From positions 25,325,040 through 25,389,039 of the forward strand of contig NC_068369.1 of NCBI RefSeq assembly GCF_020536995.1: a stretch of DNA of 64,000 nucleotides, read 5' to 3'. Both the position numbers and the translations under genes were made by a program. Positions 20,896 through 31,066 of this stretch are shown here, in pieces. This DNA comes from Dreissena polymorpha (Eukaryota; Mollusca; Bivalvia; Myida; Dreissenidae). A model generated the notes under the pieces. The model was not told where the DNA came from. It did no database searches and saw nothing but the letters and a program-made list of their open reading frames with translations. Each line of letters begins with the position of its first letter. The stretch's first letter is position 1.

Positions 20896-23800
20896 ATGTG
20901 GAACAAACTCCTTTGCGCATGCGTATGCATCGCGCTCGCACGTGCTGCCGTGGTACCGGAAGCGCTCCACTACATCGGCGTTGGCTACAACATTGTGCGA
21001 GGCAATCCCGATGGTAACTTCTGGCACACCGGCGGCGACGACCCCGGTCTGTTGAGCACACGAAAAATCCTGAACCTCTCAAGCGCGGTGGATGTGCCCG
21101 CGGAAATTGTCTACGAGCATCACGACCAATGTCGAGAGGCCCACGAATTTGTGGTGTTCCACGACACTCAGTCGTACCAGAACAAGCTTAAAGAGCGAGT
21201 CACATCGTCAGGTACTGACTTGATACAAACATCATGATCCAGCAAACTAAACTCTGCATGCATTCAACGTAAATCAATTTATTGTCTATTTGGTCCTGAA
21301 TCTTTAAATCATGAATCAAGAACATAGTGCATAAACCAGAACCACCCGCCACTAAAAGCTGTAGGCACAGCGAGTTCCGTACATTTCTTTTTTTGGTGTT
21401 GAAACTTCGGATTGTCGGTTTATCAAAAGTTGAAACAAAAACAGCACAATCTTATCTGGTTGCTAATTATGATATTTAATTTCCAGGTACCAACAACGAC
21501 GCTCTGGCAGCCGTAGCATTCACACTCAGTGCTGGTATGAAACCTCTTTTTTAATATATAAATGTTTACTTTCCTTTTGTGTCAGGTTCATGGAAAATTG
21601 TTGCAATTAACATTTAGTTATTCAAGTTTCAAGAATCAAAGTTAACAATCAACACTTCAACTTGGCAGCAATAATACAAACTTGAAAAAAAACTTGCGCA
21701 TGAAACACACGCAAATACCTGATGAACGAGGGTAACCGATCCATAATTCATCTTTTTAAATAAGAGTTTTTGCCCTTTGTTGTTGAATGATGGAACTTTT
21801 CAGGGCTATATCGCATATGAAATACACGATTTCAACATAAAACTGCATGGGTTTGTAGAAATCAATGGTATAAGTGCCATGCACATGAACCATTACCCTA
21901 CACTTTCTTAAATAAGTGTTACCGCCCTTTGTTGTTGTTTTTTGTATGATTGTGTACATTTTCAGTGCTACATCTTGGATACGCTACACGATTTCAACTC
22001 CATGGGTTTATAGATATTAATTAGGAGAATTGCAATTCATAAAAACAAATGCCTTATACTTTATTTTTATTTTAAGGATTATACTGTATATAAAGGGATT
22101 CGCATCCATCCACAAACTAAATTTATTTTGAGGGGTAAATCAATTCAACGACTTTGCTTGTTAAAGCTGGGGTCACCGCCTTCAAAATAGTCAATGTAAT
22201 ATATTTGAGTTTAAACCCGTTAAAAGGCACGCCAAACCTTATTGAGCCTCGATTTTGTGAAAACCAGATTTAAGGCATGTGTGTCAAGTGTCGTCCCAAA
22301 TTAGCCTGTGCAGTCCGCATAGGCTAATCATGGACGCCACTTTCCGCCTAGACTGAATTTTGCTTTAGAAGAAACTTCCTTTTAACAGAAATTCCATAAA
22401 AGCGGAAACTTTCTTACCTGATTAACCTGTGCGGACTTGGATGACATTTTTCGCACACGCAGTAAGCCCAGTTTTCACAGAGCGCGACTCCATTACTTTC
22501 TAGGCTACAAGGCCATCGAACAGCAGACGAAGCGTGACTACTACGTGTTCATGGATGAGCAGACAACGTGCACATCCGGTCAGGCTCGCTACAAGTTGGC
22601 GCTTTCCCAAGGCAACCATTACGGACTTACCGACGAGTTCGCCGCGGCCGTTTGCAGACTGCCTCTCTCTTATAACTCCACCATTTACAAGCAATTTTTG
22701 GAGACATGGGGAACAGTACGTTTACATCAACTGATCATTAACGAAATAGATAAAAGTCTTGCTAACGATGTATATTGGTATACCTTATGAAGTAAATTAG
22801 TTACGTGTTCGTTTTTATTTAATAATACAATAGTATAAATACATCCCGTCCCAGCTCAAAATGTCTCTATTTTTCAATCCTCCAAGGCATAATGGATATA
22901 CAGTCGACTCTCGTTATCTCGACATCGGATAGCTCGATATTCTCGATATGTCGAAGTTAGCTCAATGTCCCAACTTTTTTCCTTCTTTATCTATAATAAT
23001 AAACATCGCATATCTCGATTTTCGTTATGTCGAATAATTCGATATCTCGATATAAAAATCTGTCCCGAGTCCCGATTTTACATGTATTTATTGTGGTTTA
23101 TCTCGAAGTGCGAAAACCTGTCCCAGTGTCGTCAAAGGTGAGAAATGTTTTCTTGGATACTTCACCGTCCCGCTTCGCCCGGCTGCTCCCGATACTGTGC
23201 GGTAGATAATTGATTCGTTAATTGCATCAATGACCACACGTGTGTAATGTCGTTAGCCATTACCACTTGAGTAAGGCCTGTCACTTTAACTGCAATTAAT
23301 ACACAGCCTGCAGAAAAGCCAAAAGACTAATTGATTTTACAAACAACATTCCAGAATGCATTGAGTTATATTTTTGCGTATATAAACCGTTGCAAATTTG
23401 GATTTTAATGAACGCCAATGTCGATGTCCTGCTCTGTTATTGCATGGCAATTGGTCGGAATGCTAATAAAAATAATACATATAAGACTCAGAATGGCTTT
23501 TCTTTTTTATTTTATCCTGTACTAATAATCGATTGAACTTTGCATTTCAAATTACAAAATGTACATGTACAGTTCAGTATTCCGGAACGTAATTTACGCA
23601 TGTTCAGATGGAAAACCCTCGTCTTGATTGGACGTCAATTGCATCATAACTTTTAATAGCAACATTACCGGATGTTTACTCTACAGCTTAGAAAAATGAT
23701 AACCGCATGTGTTCATGCAATTCTGTAACACTTAAAACGTCATTTTAAGCATTTAAATTAAATAGCAAATTTAATGGTGCCTCGTAAAAACGCGTATATA

Positions 23801-26800
23801 TCAGGTAATAGATAGGGTAGTTATGCCACACGATGACGGCTTTAGTAATACCACTTAGCAGGTATTTAGATGTTAAAAACAAGGTATTTTTTTGTCTATT
23901 TTTTTTTCTTTGAAAACACCTAATCGGATATCTCGAACTCTCGTTATCTCGATATTTTTTCTTGTTCCCGCCGACTTCGAGATAACGAGAGTCGACTGTA
24001 CATTTAATCCAAAAACAGAAAACATATTGATGTAATAATATTTCGAAGTATTTTTTCTCTAGTTTGTTTTTAATGTATACATTGCATACTTACTTTGGTC
24101 TATTGTAAACTATTCTGATCTATTGTATATTATGTTGCTTTCAGCATGTGACAGACGCAGTAGAGACTGGGAACGTAGTTATCAAGCGGTATAGTTGCCC
24201 ATCGAAAGAATACGTGGAGCACGTGATGAGTGTGGTAGGGACGACTTAAAAAATATTATTGTAATGTACACGCGCATATTGTTTCACCACTGGTGTTGTT
24301 ATATTTCATATTACTGTATTTACAGTTGGATATTATATTACCCGCTAAATTTATCTGCGAACGAATGTTTTGCTTATTGTGGTGAATTATACTTATATAT
24401 GCTATTAGTGTTGTTCTTGTAACATGCATTTTTTTACACTTGAAATCAAATGTGGCCATACCATGAAATGAACCAATACGTTCTTATTTCAGTCCCCCCG
24501 CGATGTCTCTCTTGGTGGCGTATTTATGAACCACGCCTCCTCCTTGGTGGTGGACATGGGCGCCTTCCGGTTCCGGTCTCACTACCGTGACGTGTTCTGC
24601 AACCTCACGGAAACCATAACCCTGGGAAGCGCAGCCAACCCTGAGCCCATCGGCTACGACATGACAATTATCTCGGATATGCTGGATTCCTCCCACTGGC
24701 AGAACGTGGCCGACTACGAGAAGCGAGGCCTCTGTCCGCACAGCATTGAGGCGGCCTTGACCTACATGAGGAAGAACCTCGAACAAGCCATCACGGAGTA
24801 TCCCGGGCTCGCAGGAGCGGTTCCACCAGCCTGTAAGTAATATCTAGGCTCGCTGTGCGTCCCAGAGTAGCATGTGCACTCCGCACAGGCTACTCAGGGT
24901 CAACATTAAAAGCTTGTAATGAATTTTGAATTTAAAGGAACTTGTATCTTAAATCAGTTCAGGCGGAGAGTGTCATCCCTGGTTACCTGTGTGGACAGCA
25001 CAGGTCAATATGGGATGACGCACACGCATATTACCCCAGTTTTTCTTTCAACAACGAGCTTTGCTCTGTTTATTGGAACCTAGTATTGGATTGAGTCTTA
25101 CTGTTTCTTCAAATTGGCACGCGGTGATTTTGGAATTGCCATTCTTAAATTTGGTCATGGGGAGAAAATAAAATAGCATGTTTTGTCGTTTTTAAATATT
25201 GGCATCACAGTCCTTAAAGTTATTTTCAAATGTTGTCTTTATTTTCTGACGTTTTCTGAGTGTATCTTATGTGGCATTTTGTTCTTCTTTAATTATTATT
25301 ATTGTTGCACATCCCGCATTACGAACCTGTTATATTATATTCTTAACTACATTTAAAGAACAGAATTAATCAATATAAGTTTCTGTTCTTTCTCTTTACA
25401 GCCTCACCCCTGGCTATCCCCGTGACCTGGCCCAAGGGTACGTACTCCCTGGCCAAGCCGAAGTCGGGCTGCCCCGCGGGAGATTTCACGTGGTACGAGG
25501 GATGGAGGCTGCAGGACACCGAGACACAGTCGCCCGACAACGCCTGGTCCCTTAACAACAACATTGCCGGTACGTAACGCCTGGTCCCTTAACAACAACA
25601 TTGCCGGTACGTAACGCCTGGTCCCTTAACAACAACATTGCCGGTACGTAACGTCTGGTCCCTTAACAACAACATTTCTGGTACGCCGGGTATAAGAGTT
25701 GCGTTCTGGAAAAACGTGGCTAAGTACATGTGCTTAAAGTGTCGCCCCAGATTAGCCTGTGTAGGATGCACAGCCTTATCTCGGACGACGCTTTGTACGC
25801 ATGTATTTAGCCACGTTTTTCCAGAACGCGACTCAGATTATAGCACTTTTGAATTTTTAAAGAATATTGATGTGATAATAATGCATTCAGTTTACTTTTG
25901 ACACATTATTATGTCATAATTAGTAACAGGTTTTCCTTTGTAATATTGTCTGTACTGTAACACATATAATTGACAAAAAAAGAAGAGGACGCCAATTAAT
26001 CTTTTAATAGGTCTGCTGGTTTCCATAGAACAACTCGTATCGAATCAACAAACGTTTTTCTTTGATCTCCTGCCAAATTCTAATTGACCCCATTGTCACG
26101 AAGAAATATGTGTCATATTTAATGTATGAATAATGAACATCGAGAAATAATAACAGGACAAATTTGTTGTAAATGCCCACTAGTTATCAATTGCGTATTT
26201 AATACAACTTTAATACATGCAACAACACAAATACCAAAGATGAGGTCAATGTAACGCATTGGGGCTTTAAAGCGGTTCTAAGATATGAAAGACATAAAAC
26301 TTAGTCCAAAATCAATCAAATAATTCATAACTGTAAACAAAGTTAAATATCTGCTGCCGCAGCAGACGAAACACCTTATGAAAGCATTACTGTTATAAAT
26401 GGCAAGGAACCAATGGTCGAATAGTGTGACACAGCATAGAAGAACGTGACACATCACTCAAATACCCAAACAAAGAGAGACATACAACTTAAGTAACCGC
26501 CTTGGAAAAACAGGGCTGAATGCATGTGCGTAAAGTGTCGTCCCATATTAGCCCGTGCAGTCCGAACAGAATAATCAGGGGCGCCATTTATCGCTTTTAT
26601 TTTCCAGAAGCCTTTGAATGGTCGATTCAAAGCATGTGTGGGCTTACAATTATGATCATCTCATCTGTATTGCAGGAAAACTGGAGGTGTCTCAGCTGCA
26701 GCTCGAGTATTGCACGAAGGGAGAGAGCGAGCCAACCGACTTTGACAGGCACTGGCCCAAGGGAGACTACTGTATTTTCAAGTACGGAGAATGCCCCGAA

Positions 26801-29255
26801 GGTACGTCAAACTGACAGTTAATGAGCGCCGTTCTGGAAAAACTGGGTTTAATGCATGTGCGTTAAGTGACGTCACAGATCAGCATGTGCAGTCCACATA
26901 GGATTGGACAACTCCTGTGCGGACTTCACAGGCTAATCTGGGGCGATATCTAAAACTGATGCATTAACATCAGCTTATACAGAACGAGGCTTAATTACAA
27001 CAAAAACATTTATATTTATAACATGTTACGGCAATACTATTAAGAATCACAAGGGTAGTGAGTAAGTTCTTAAATCATTCGTTTTTTCACTATTGTGTTT
27101 TTTTATCTTTCTAATTGTTTTTATTTAAACAATTATCTAACAAAAAAAAGTAAAAGTAAACGGCAGTTCAAAATAACCATTGCAGAACCGCATATTTCTA
27201 AAGATGTTTGCAATGGTCATTAGATGCATGGAATGCTAGTGTTAATCTCGCAAATGTAAAATGTAACACAAACATAATGAGCCTCGCACTGTAAAAACGG
27301 GGTAAAATTCATGTGCGTTAAGTGTTGCCCCAGATTGCAGAGTCTAATAAGGGACGACACTTTCCGCCTAAACTGGATTTTTGTTAAGAAGAGACTTCCT
27401 TAAAACAACAAAATACCATTCGAGCGGAAAATGTCGCCCCTGATTATCATGTTCGGACCGCACAGGCTAATCTGGGACGAGACTTTACGCACACGCATTA
27501 AGCCTCGTTTTCCCCTTAGCGCGACTCACGTACTACCTTTCCACGCAGGTTTCGCGGAGGGATACGTGAAGTGGGACGATGAGGACAGTCTGAACAGGAA
27601 CGACTGGCAAGGAGTACTTCCGGACGGCTCGTACGATCAGGACACGCTCCAAAAATTCTGCTGCAGGTTGGTTTGACATGTGCTGGTACTTAAACCGTCG
27701 TATAATGTTCATAAATCGATGTTTATATCAGGACATGTTAAAGAAATGCTGCTGCAGGTTCGTTTGTCACTGGCTTTAACAGGCTGATACTTAAACCATC
27801 AAATACGGTTCATACAGTTAAATCGCTATGGTTGAACCGCTTGTGCACGATTTTGTTGGAAAGTTATTGTTCGTTATGTTTTATAGGTACATAACGACAA
27901 CGGGTATTGGATTAACATGTGTGATTAATTAGGGCAATTAAAGAAAGATTATACGGAGATAATTATCATTTACATCCGCTAGTCTTTTATATTAGGCATG
28001 TGTCCAATCGCATATACTCTACAGGGCAGTACATACATCAAGACATAGCGACATGCATAATTATAAGGCACATATTTGAAAGGTCAAAACAAAAACAAAA
28101 ATGGTTTAACCGGTTGGATGGCGCACACAAGTACTTAGCAGTTGATAGGGAAGTGACATACTGTAAAGCATAGTACTCAATAAACACACATATAACAAAC
28201 TGATAAATTATAGGGTCATCACCGTGGATCGGTCAATTCAAAACATTAGGGGCTTTAACAATTTGAATAGCGATGTCAATTGTTTGTTCCGAATGCTGTT
28301 TTTTTTTTATCTTCCTCACAAGTTCGCCAATATAGTACTGCATTACGAATAACATACAACGGCTTTCAACTTAATCCATTTATATAATTTGATCATGTTG
28401 TCGTCGAAGACCCTGTGAATGGGATAAAAGTTCTTGATGCTTGAAAGATTGTTCTTTTTTGATGCAGATCTGACGGCATGCCCACTGAAGCCATTATCCT
28501 TCCCACGGACAAGCCTTTCTACTTGTTCCAGTACAAACGTGACGTGTGCCAGAAAGTCGCCAACATGCATGTACGTAGCTCATCCATTCACATAAATCAT
28601 TATAAGCGATGTTCAGCGTTCCACGCTTAAACAAATGAACAAAGAGCCTCGCTCTGGAAAAACGGGGCTTTATTCATGTCCGTAAAGTGTCTTCCCAGCT
28701 TAGCCTGTGCAGCCCGCACAGGCGAACCTGAGACGACATTTACCGCCAATATAAATAAGAGACTTCCTTTAGGCGAAACCATACATTAAAAGCGGATAAT
28801 GTCGCCTCTGATTAGCCTGTGCGGACTGCACAAGCTTATCTGGGACGACACTAACGCATTATGAACCGTTTTCCCCGAGCGAGGCTCAATATTGAAAAAG
28901 TTATATACTTAAATAGAAAAAAATATTATAGTTGAACTAAAAGTAAAAATATCACATCCATTACATACTCTATATCTATTTACAAGAGGGTAACCATCTT
29001 AACTTTGTAATGTTCATTGTGAACAAGGCATTCGCCTCAGCAACAAATCACAATACCATGTAGTTTCGTCTCACTTATCAGTGCAATCCGTTGCAGGTGG
29101 TCGAGGAGTGGCTGCGCTGGGACGACGAGGATTTCAAGACGCCCAGCAACTCCGAGATCGGTTCCGTACATCCGGGCATGGAGTTCTGGAACGAGCCCAC
29201 GGGTGCCAGCGGCAGCGAGATCTACTACTGTTATTACTCTCCACAAACTAAATAA
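20896..29255 (+). CDS. Apextrin-like secreted MACPF-ApeC protein
   Basis: Ten coding exons join in phase into 559 residues: 20896-21211, 21487-21534, 22504-22715, 24145-24234, 24493-24832, 25402-25569, 26676-26801, 27549-27666, 28468-28570 and 29097-29255. All introns are GT..AG. The exon begins at 20888 after TTTCCAG, so ATG 20896 is the first codon of the exon. Residues 1-19 (MWNKLLCACVCIALARAAV) look like a signal peptide. Residues about 25-330 form a MACPF domain with the signature Y-x6-WGTHV around W190-V194, split by the exon 3/4 junction. Residues about 340-555 form an ApeC domain: WPKGTYSL, GCP, EGWRLQDTE, then a second WPKGDY and the terminal EIYYCYY. Known relatives (sea urchin, amphioxus and bivalve apextrin-like proteins) are immune or egg-granule proteins. 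ApeC can bind bacterial wall components and MACPF domains form pores. I infer a secreted or granule-stored antimicrobial effector. Exons are GC-rich against AT-rich introns. No lesions were seen. The polyadenylation signal AATAAA overlaps the stop (29251). Confidence 0.93.
21755..21996. repeat. About 145-bp tandem duplication in intron 2 of the MACPF gene
   Basis: Two diverged copies share TTAAATAAG, GCCCTTTGTTGTTG, a TTTTCAG then GCTA-ATC block and ACACGATTTCAAC. They start near 21755 and 21905. Each contains a TTTTCAG acceptor-like string, but no open exon follows. Confidence 0.6.
22243..22490. mobile_element. Hairpin MITE (family A) abutting the exon 3 acceptor
   Basis: Both ends are present: GAGCCTCGATTTTGTGAAAA on the left and GTTTTCACAGAGCGCGACTC on the right. 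Only 13 bases separate its end from the splice acceptor TTTCTAG at 22503, so the branch point of intron 2 almost certainly lies in the MITE or at its edge. Confidence 0.85.
22901..23998. mobile_element. Non-autonomous pogo/Tigger-type DNA element
   Basis: About 1.1 kb in intron 3 of the MACPF gene, flanked by TA on both sides. It has terminal inverted repeats CAGTCGACTCTCGTTATCTC (left) and its complement (right), followed by further CTCGATAT-rich subterminal sequence at both ends. The TA target and the CAG terminus fit the pogo branch of Tc1/mariner. No transposase frame is present. The interior is not otherwise recognised. Confidence 0.85.
24846..25048. mobile_element. Hairpin MITE (family A) in intron 5
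   Basis: Retains TAGCATGTGCACTCCGCACA, GCGGAGAGTGTCATCCCTGG and CACAGGTCAATATGGGATGA. It starts 13 bases after the exon 5 donor. Both termini are worn. Confidence 0.75.
25533..25690 (+). repeat. Four-copy 37-bp repeat of the exon 6 / intron 6 junction
   Basis: The unit spans the last 31 bases of exon 6 (AACGCCTGGTCCCTTAACAA..) and the first 6 of the intron (GTACGT). Copies follow at exactly 37-base steps, with donors at 25570, 25607, 25644 and 25681. The first three units are nearly identical and the fourth has drifted (ACGTCTGG, TTTCTGGTACGC). Read-through from the first donor gives TAA within three codons, so only the first junction keeps the ApeC frame. Confidence 0.95.
25695..25834. mobile_element. 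Hairpin MITE (family A), single-hairpin short form
   Basis: GAGTTGCGTTCTGGAAAAAC at the left and TTTTTCCAGAACGCGACTC at the right enclose only one hairpin (CCAGATTAGCCTGTG / CACAGCCTTATCTCGG). This is an internal deletion form about 140 bp long. Confidence 0.85.
25835..26498. other. Intron 6 remainder
   Basis: AT-rich intronic sequence with no further feature recognised. Confidence 0.4.
26499..26605. mobile_element. Hairpin MITE (family A), left half
   Basis: Reads CCTTGGAAAAACAGGGCTGA, TGCGTAAAGTGTCGTCCCAT and a degraded first hairpin ending GGGGCGCCATTTATCGCTTT. It lies about 70 bases before the exon 7 acceptor. Confidence 0.75.
26824..26992. mobile_element. Hairpin MITE (family A) just after exon 7
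   Basis: Begins GAGCGCCGTTCTGGAAAAAC 22 bases downstream of the exon 7 donor and ends CAGAACGAGGCTT. The central spacer is deleted. Confidence 0.8.
26993..27278. other. Intron 7 remainder
   Basis: AT-rich, no feature recognised between two MITE copies. Confidence 0.4.
27279..27527. mobile_element. Hairpin MITE (family A) abutting the exon 8 acceptor
   Basis: Near full length: GAGCCTCGCACTGTAAAAAC at the left, CCTAAACTGGATTTTTGTTA in the spacer and CCCCTTAGCGCGACTC at the right. The exon 8 acceptor AG follows 20-21 bases after its end. Confidence 0.85.
27636..27831 (+). repeat. 91-bp duplication of the exon 8 / intron 8 junction
   Basis: ATCAGGACACGCTCC..CTGCTGCAG|GTTGGTTTG (the exon 8 end) is followed 91 bases later by ATCAGGACATGTTAA..CTGCTGCAG|GTTCGTTTG. 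Downstream intron text is also duplicated (ATACTTAAACC, GTTCATA). The second copy thus holds a decoy exon end and donor at 27758. It is older than the exon 6 repeat, judging by its divergence. Confidence 0.85.
27832..28467. other. Intron 8 remainder
   Basis: AT-rich, no mobile element recognised. Confidence 0.4.
28643..28887. mobile_element. Hairpin MITE (family A) in intron 9, near full length
   Basis: GAGCCTCGCTCTGGAAAAAC at the left is matched inverted by TTTTCCCCGAGCGAGGCTC at the right. Both internal hairpins are visible. Confidence 0.85.
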
Positions 29256-29359
29256 ATGTCCTCTCTATCTCTGATTTGTACCTAGGATCAAATTGTGTTA
29301 TGTGTGGATCGTCATCGTTTATTTTAAATTTACATATTTTACATTTGCTAAAAACAAGT

Positions 29360-29595
29360 CGGCCTGGAGCGTTATCATTAAAGCGCAATGCGTGTGCGTA
29401 AAGTGTCGTCCCAGATCAGCCTATGCAGTCTGCACACGCCAATCTGGGACGACACTTTCCGTGCTAATATACGTTTTGTTTAAAGGAAGTTTCTTCTGAA
29501 CGAATATCCAGTTTAGGAATAGAGTGTCATCCCTGTAAGAATGTGCGGACTTCACAATCTAATATGGAGGGATACTTAACGCACAATTTACCGCT
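29360..29595. mobile_element. Hairpin MITE (family A) downstream of the MACPF gene
   Basis: Blocks GTGCGTAAAGTGTCGTCCCA, GTCTGCACACGCCAATCTGG, AAGGAAGTTTCTTCTGAACG and AGAGTGTCATCCCTG identify it. It starts about 100 bases after the stop codon and may lie in the 3' untranslated region. Confidence 0.75.
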
Positions 29596-29935
29596 TCCCT
29601 CGGATATATAGCTTATGTCTAGGTAGATGTAACAGGCATAGAACTGAACTGTAATAACTCCCAATCTTCTGACCTTATTTGAGTAATACATTCGTCGCCA
29701 AGTGTATTTTAGAATATTCGTGTAACTTAGAAACGATGTTATGAATATCCCATATCATTTACTGTTATCTTTGTTTGTCCAATATTTATAGCAACCATAC
29801 CGATAGAATGTTCCTTAGATAAGTTTGAAATATTTCATGTCACATGTCATGTAAAATTGTGTTGCTGAAATAAATTCTTCACCACACAAAACAGTGTTGA
29901 TTTATTACAAGATCTGACAGCACTTCTGTGCATGT

Positions 29936-30089
29936 TTCTCAAGTTTTCGCAGTCCGCACAGGCTTATCAGGGACGCAACTTTACACTTTTTCTGCTGACA
30001 GATAGTCTCTTCTTAACGAAACTCCAGTTTATGCCGTAAGTGTCGTCCCTGATATTATGAAGCCTAGCTTAACCAGAGCGCGGCCTCAT
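29936..30089. mobile_element. Hairpin MITE (family A), truncated
   Basis: CGCAGTCCGCACAGGCTTAT, AGTCTCTTCTTAACGAAACT, GTAAGTGTCGTCCCTG and CCAGAGCGCGGCC remain. Confidence 0.75.
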
Positions 30090-30883
30090 TTTTTTAGCGG
30101 GTAACAATAAAACGCTGTATCGCGAAAAGTTTTACAATCGATTATAGAAGAACTTGAATTTTTAGAAACTCTATCAGACAAGAAATTCGTTTTTTTTCCA
30201 CTACTTAAAAAAACCCAACATTAAACATAAAATAATTAAAGCTGGTTTAACGGATTGAAACAGTCAATGCAAAGCTTTGGGTTTTAAACCTCTTTGAAGG
30301 CAAACCGAGCGTCAGCCACACTTAGAGCAGAATAGACCAAACAAACGCTCGCTTTAAACGATCTCAATCAAATGAACACATTCCGACAGAAAACGAAAGA
30401 CATATTTGCAAAAACGTTAAGCGTAAATCTGCTACTAACAGTTACAAACAACATATAAATTACTTACTTTCGAAGCTTTCGGTAATTGAATAAAATGATT
30501 GACGGATAGGTTTAAGTCATTAGTGTACGAAGAAATAAGCTCCATCTATGAACGATTTTAAACTATCAAAGTTGCGATACATCTACAGAAAATTTTGTAA
30601 AATAAAGTAGGTGTAAGAAAGATCTTCAATATTTTTCATTCACATAACACAGGCTCTAACTGTAAAATATTGTTATTTTATAAGAATCATGACTTATATA
30701 CAATATGATTTACTGCGATCTATACTTATAATTATACTTAATGATTGCAATCTGACTGTGCATCCCGCCAATAGCATTTAAATAATTTACCGGGGTATCT
30801 ATTGAAATCACCCAATCGAATGGCTAATTTGTGAATTACTATATACTGAATGTGTAAGCACAATAGACATTATATACGTGCAA
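30090..30883. other. No gene recognised
   Basis: AT-rich spacer between the MACPF gene and the first LINE. Confidence 0.35.
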
Positions 30884-31058
30884 AAATCGGACTTAATGCA
30901 TGCGCCTAAAGTATTGGCTCAGATTAGATTCTGGGCATTTTAATCATAGCGACAATTACCGCCTAGATTGTTATATCGAGACTGTCGCCACAAATGAGCA
31001 TGTGCAGACTTCTCAGGCGAATCATGGACGATACTTTAAGCACATGTTTTGAGTTCGG
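30884..31058. mobile_element. Hairpin MITE (family A), old copy
   Basis: AAAATCGGACTTAATGCATG, CAGATTAGATTCTGGGC, GTGCAGACTTCTCAGGCGAA and GGACGATACTTTAAGCACAT are diverged versions of family blocks. Confidence 0.65.
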
Positions 31059-31066
31059 TCTAAGTT

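Noticed and set aside
25404-25771. Minus-strand frames with LLLRDQAL repeats
   Set aside because: Antisense shadows of exon 6 and its 37-bp junction repeat.
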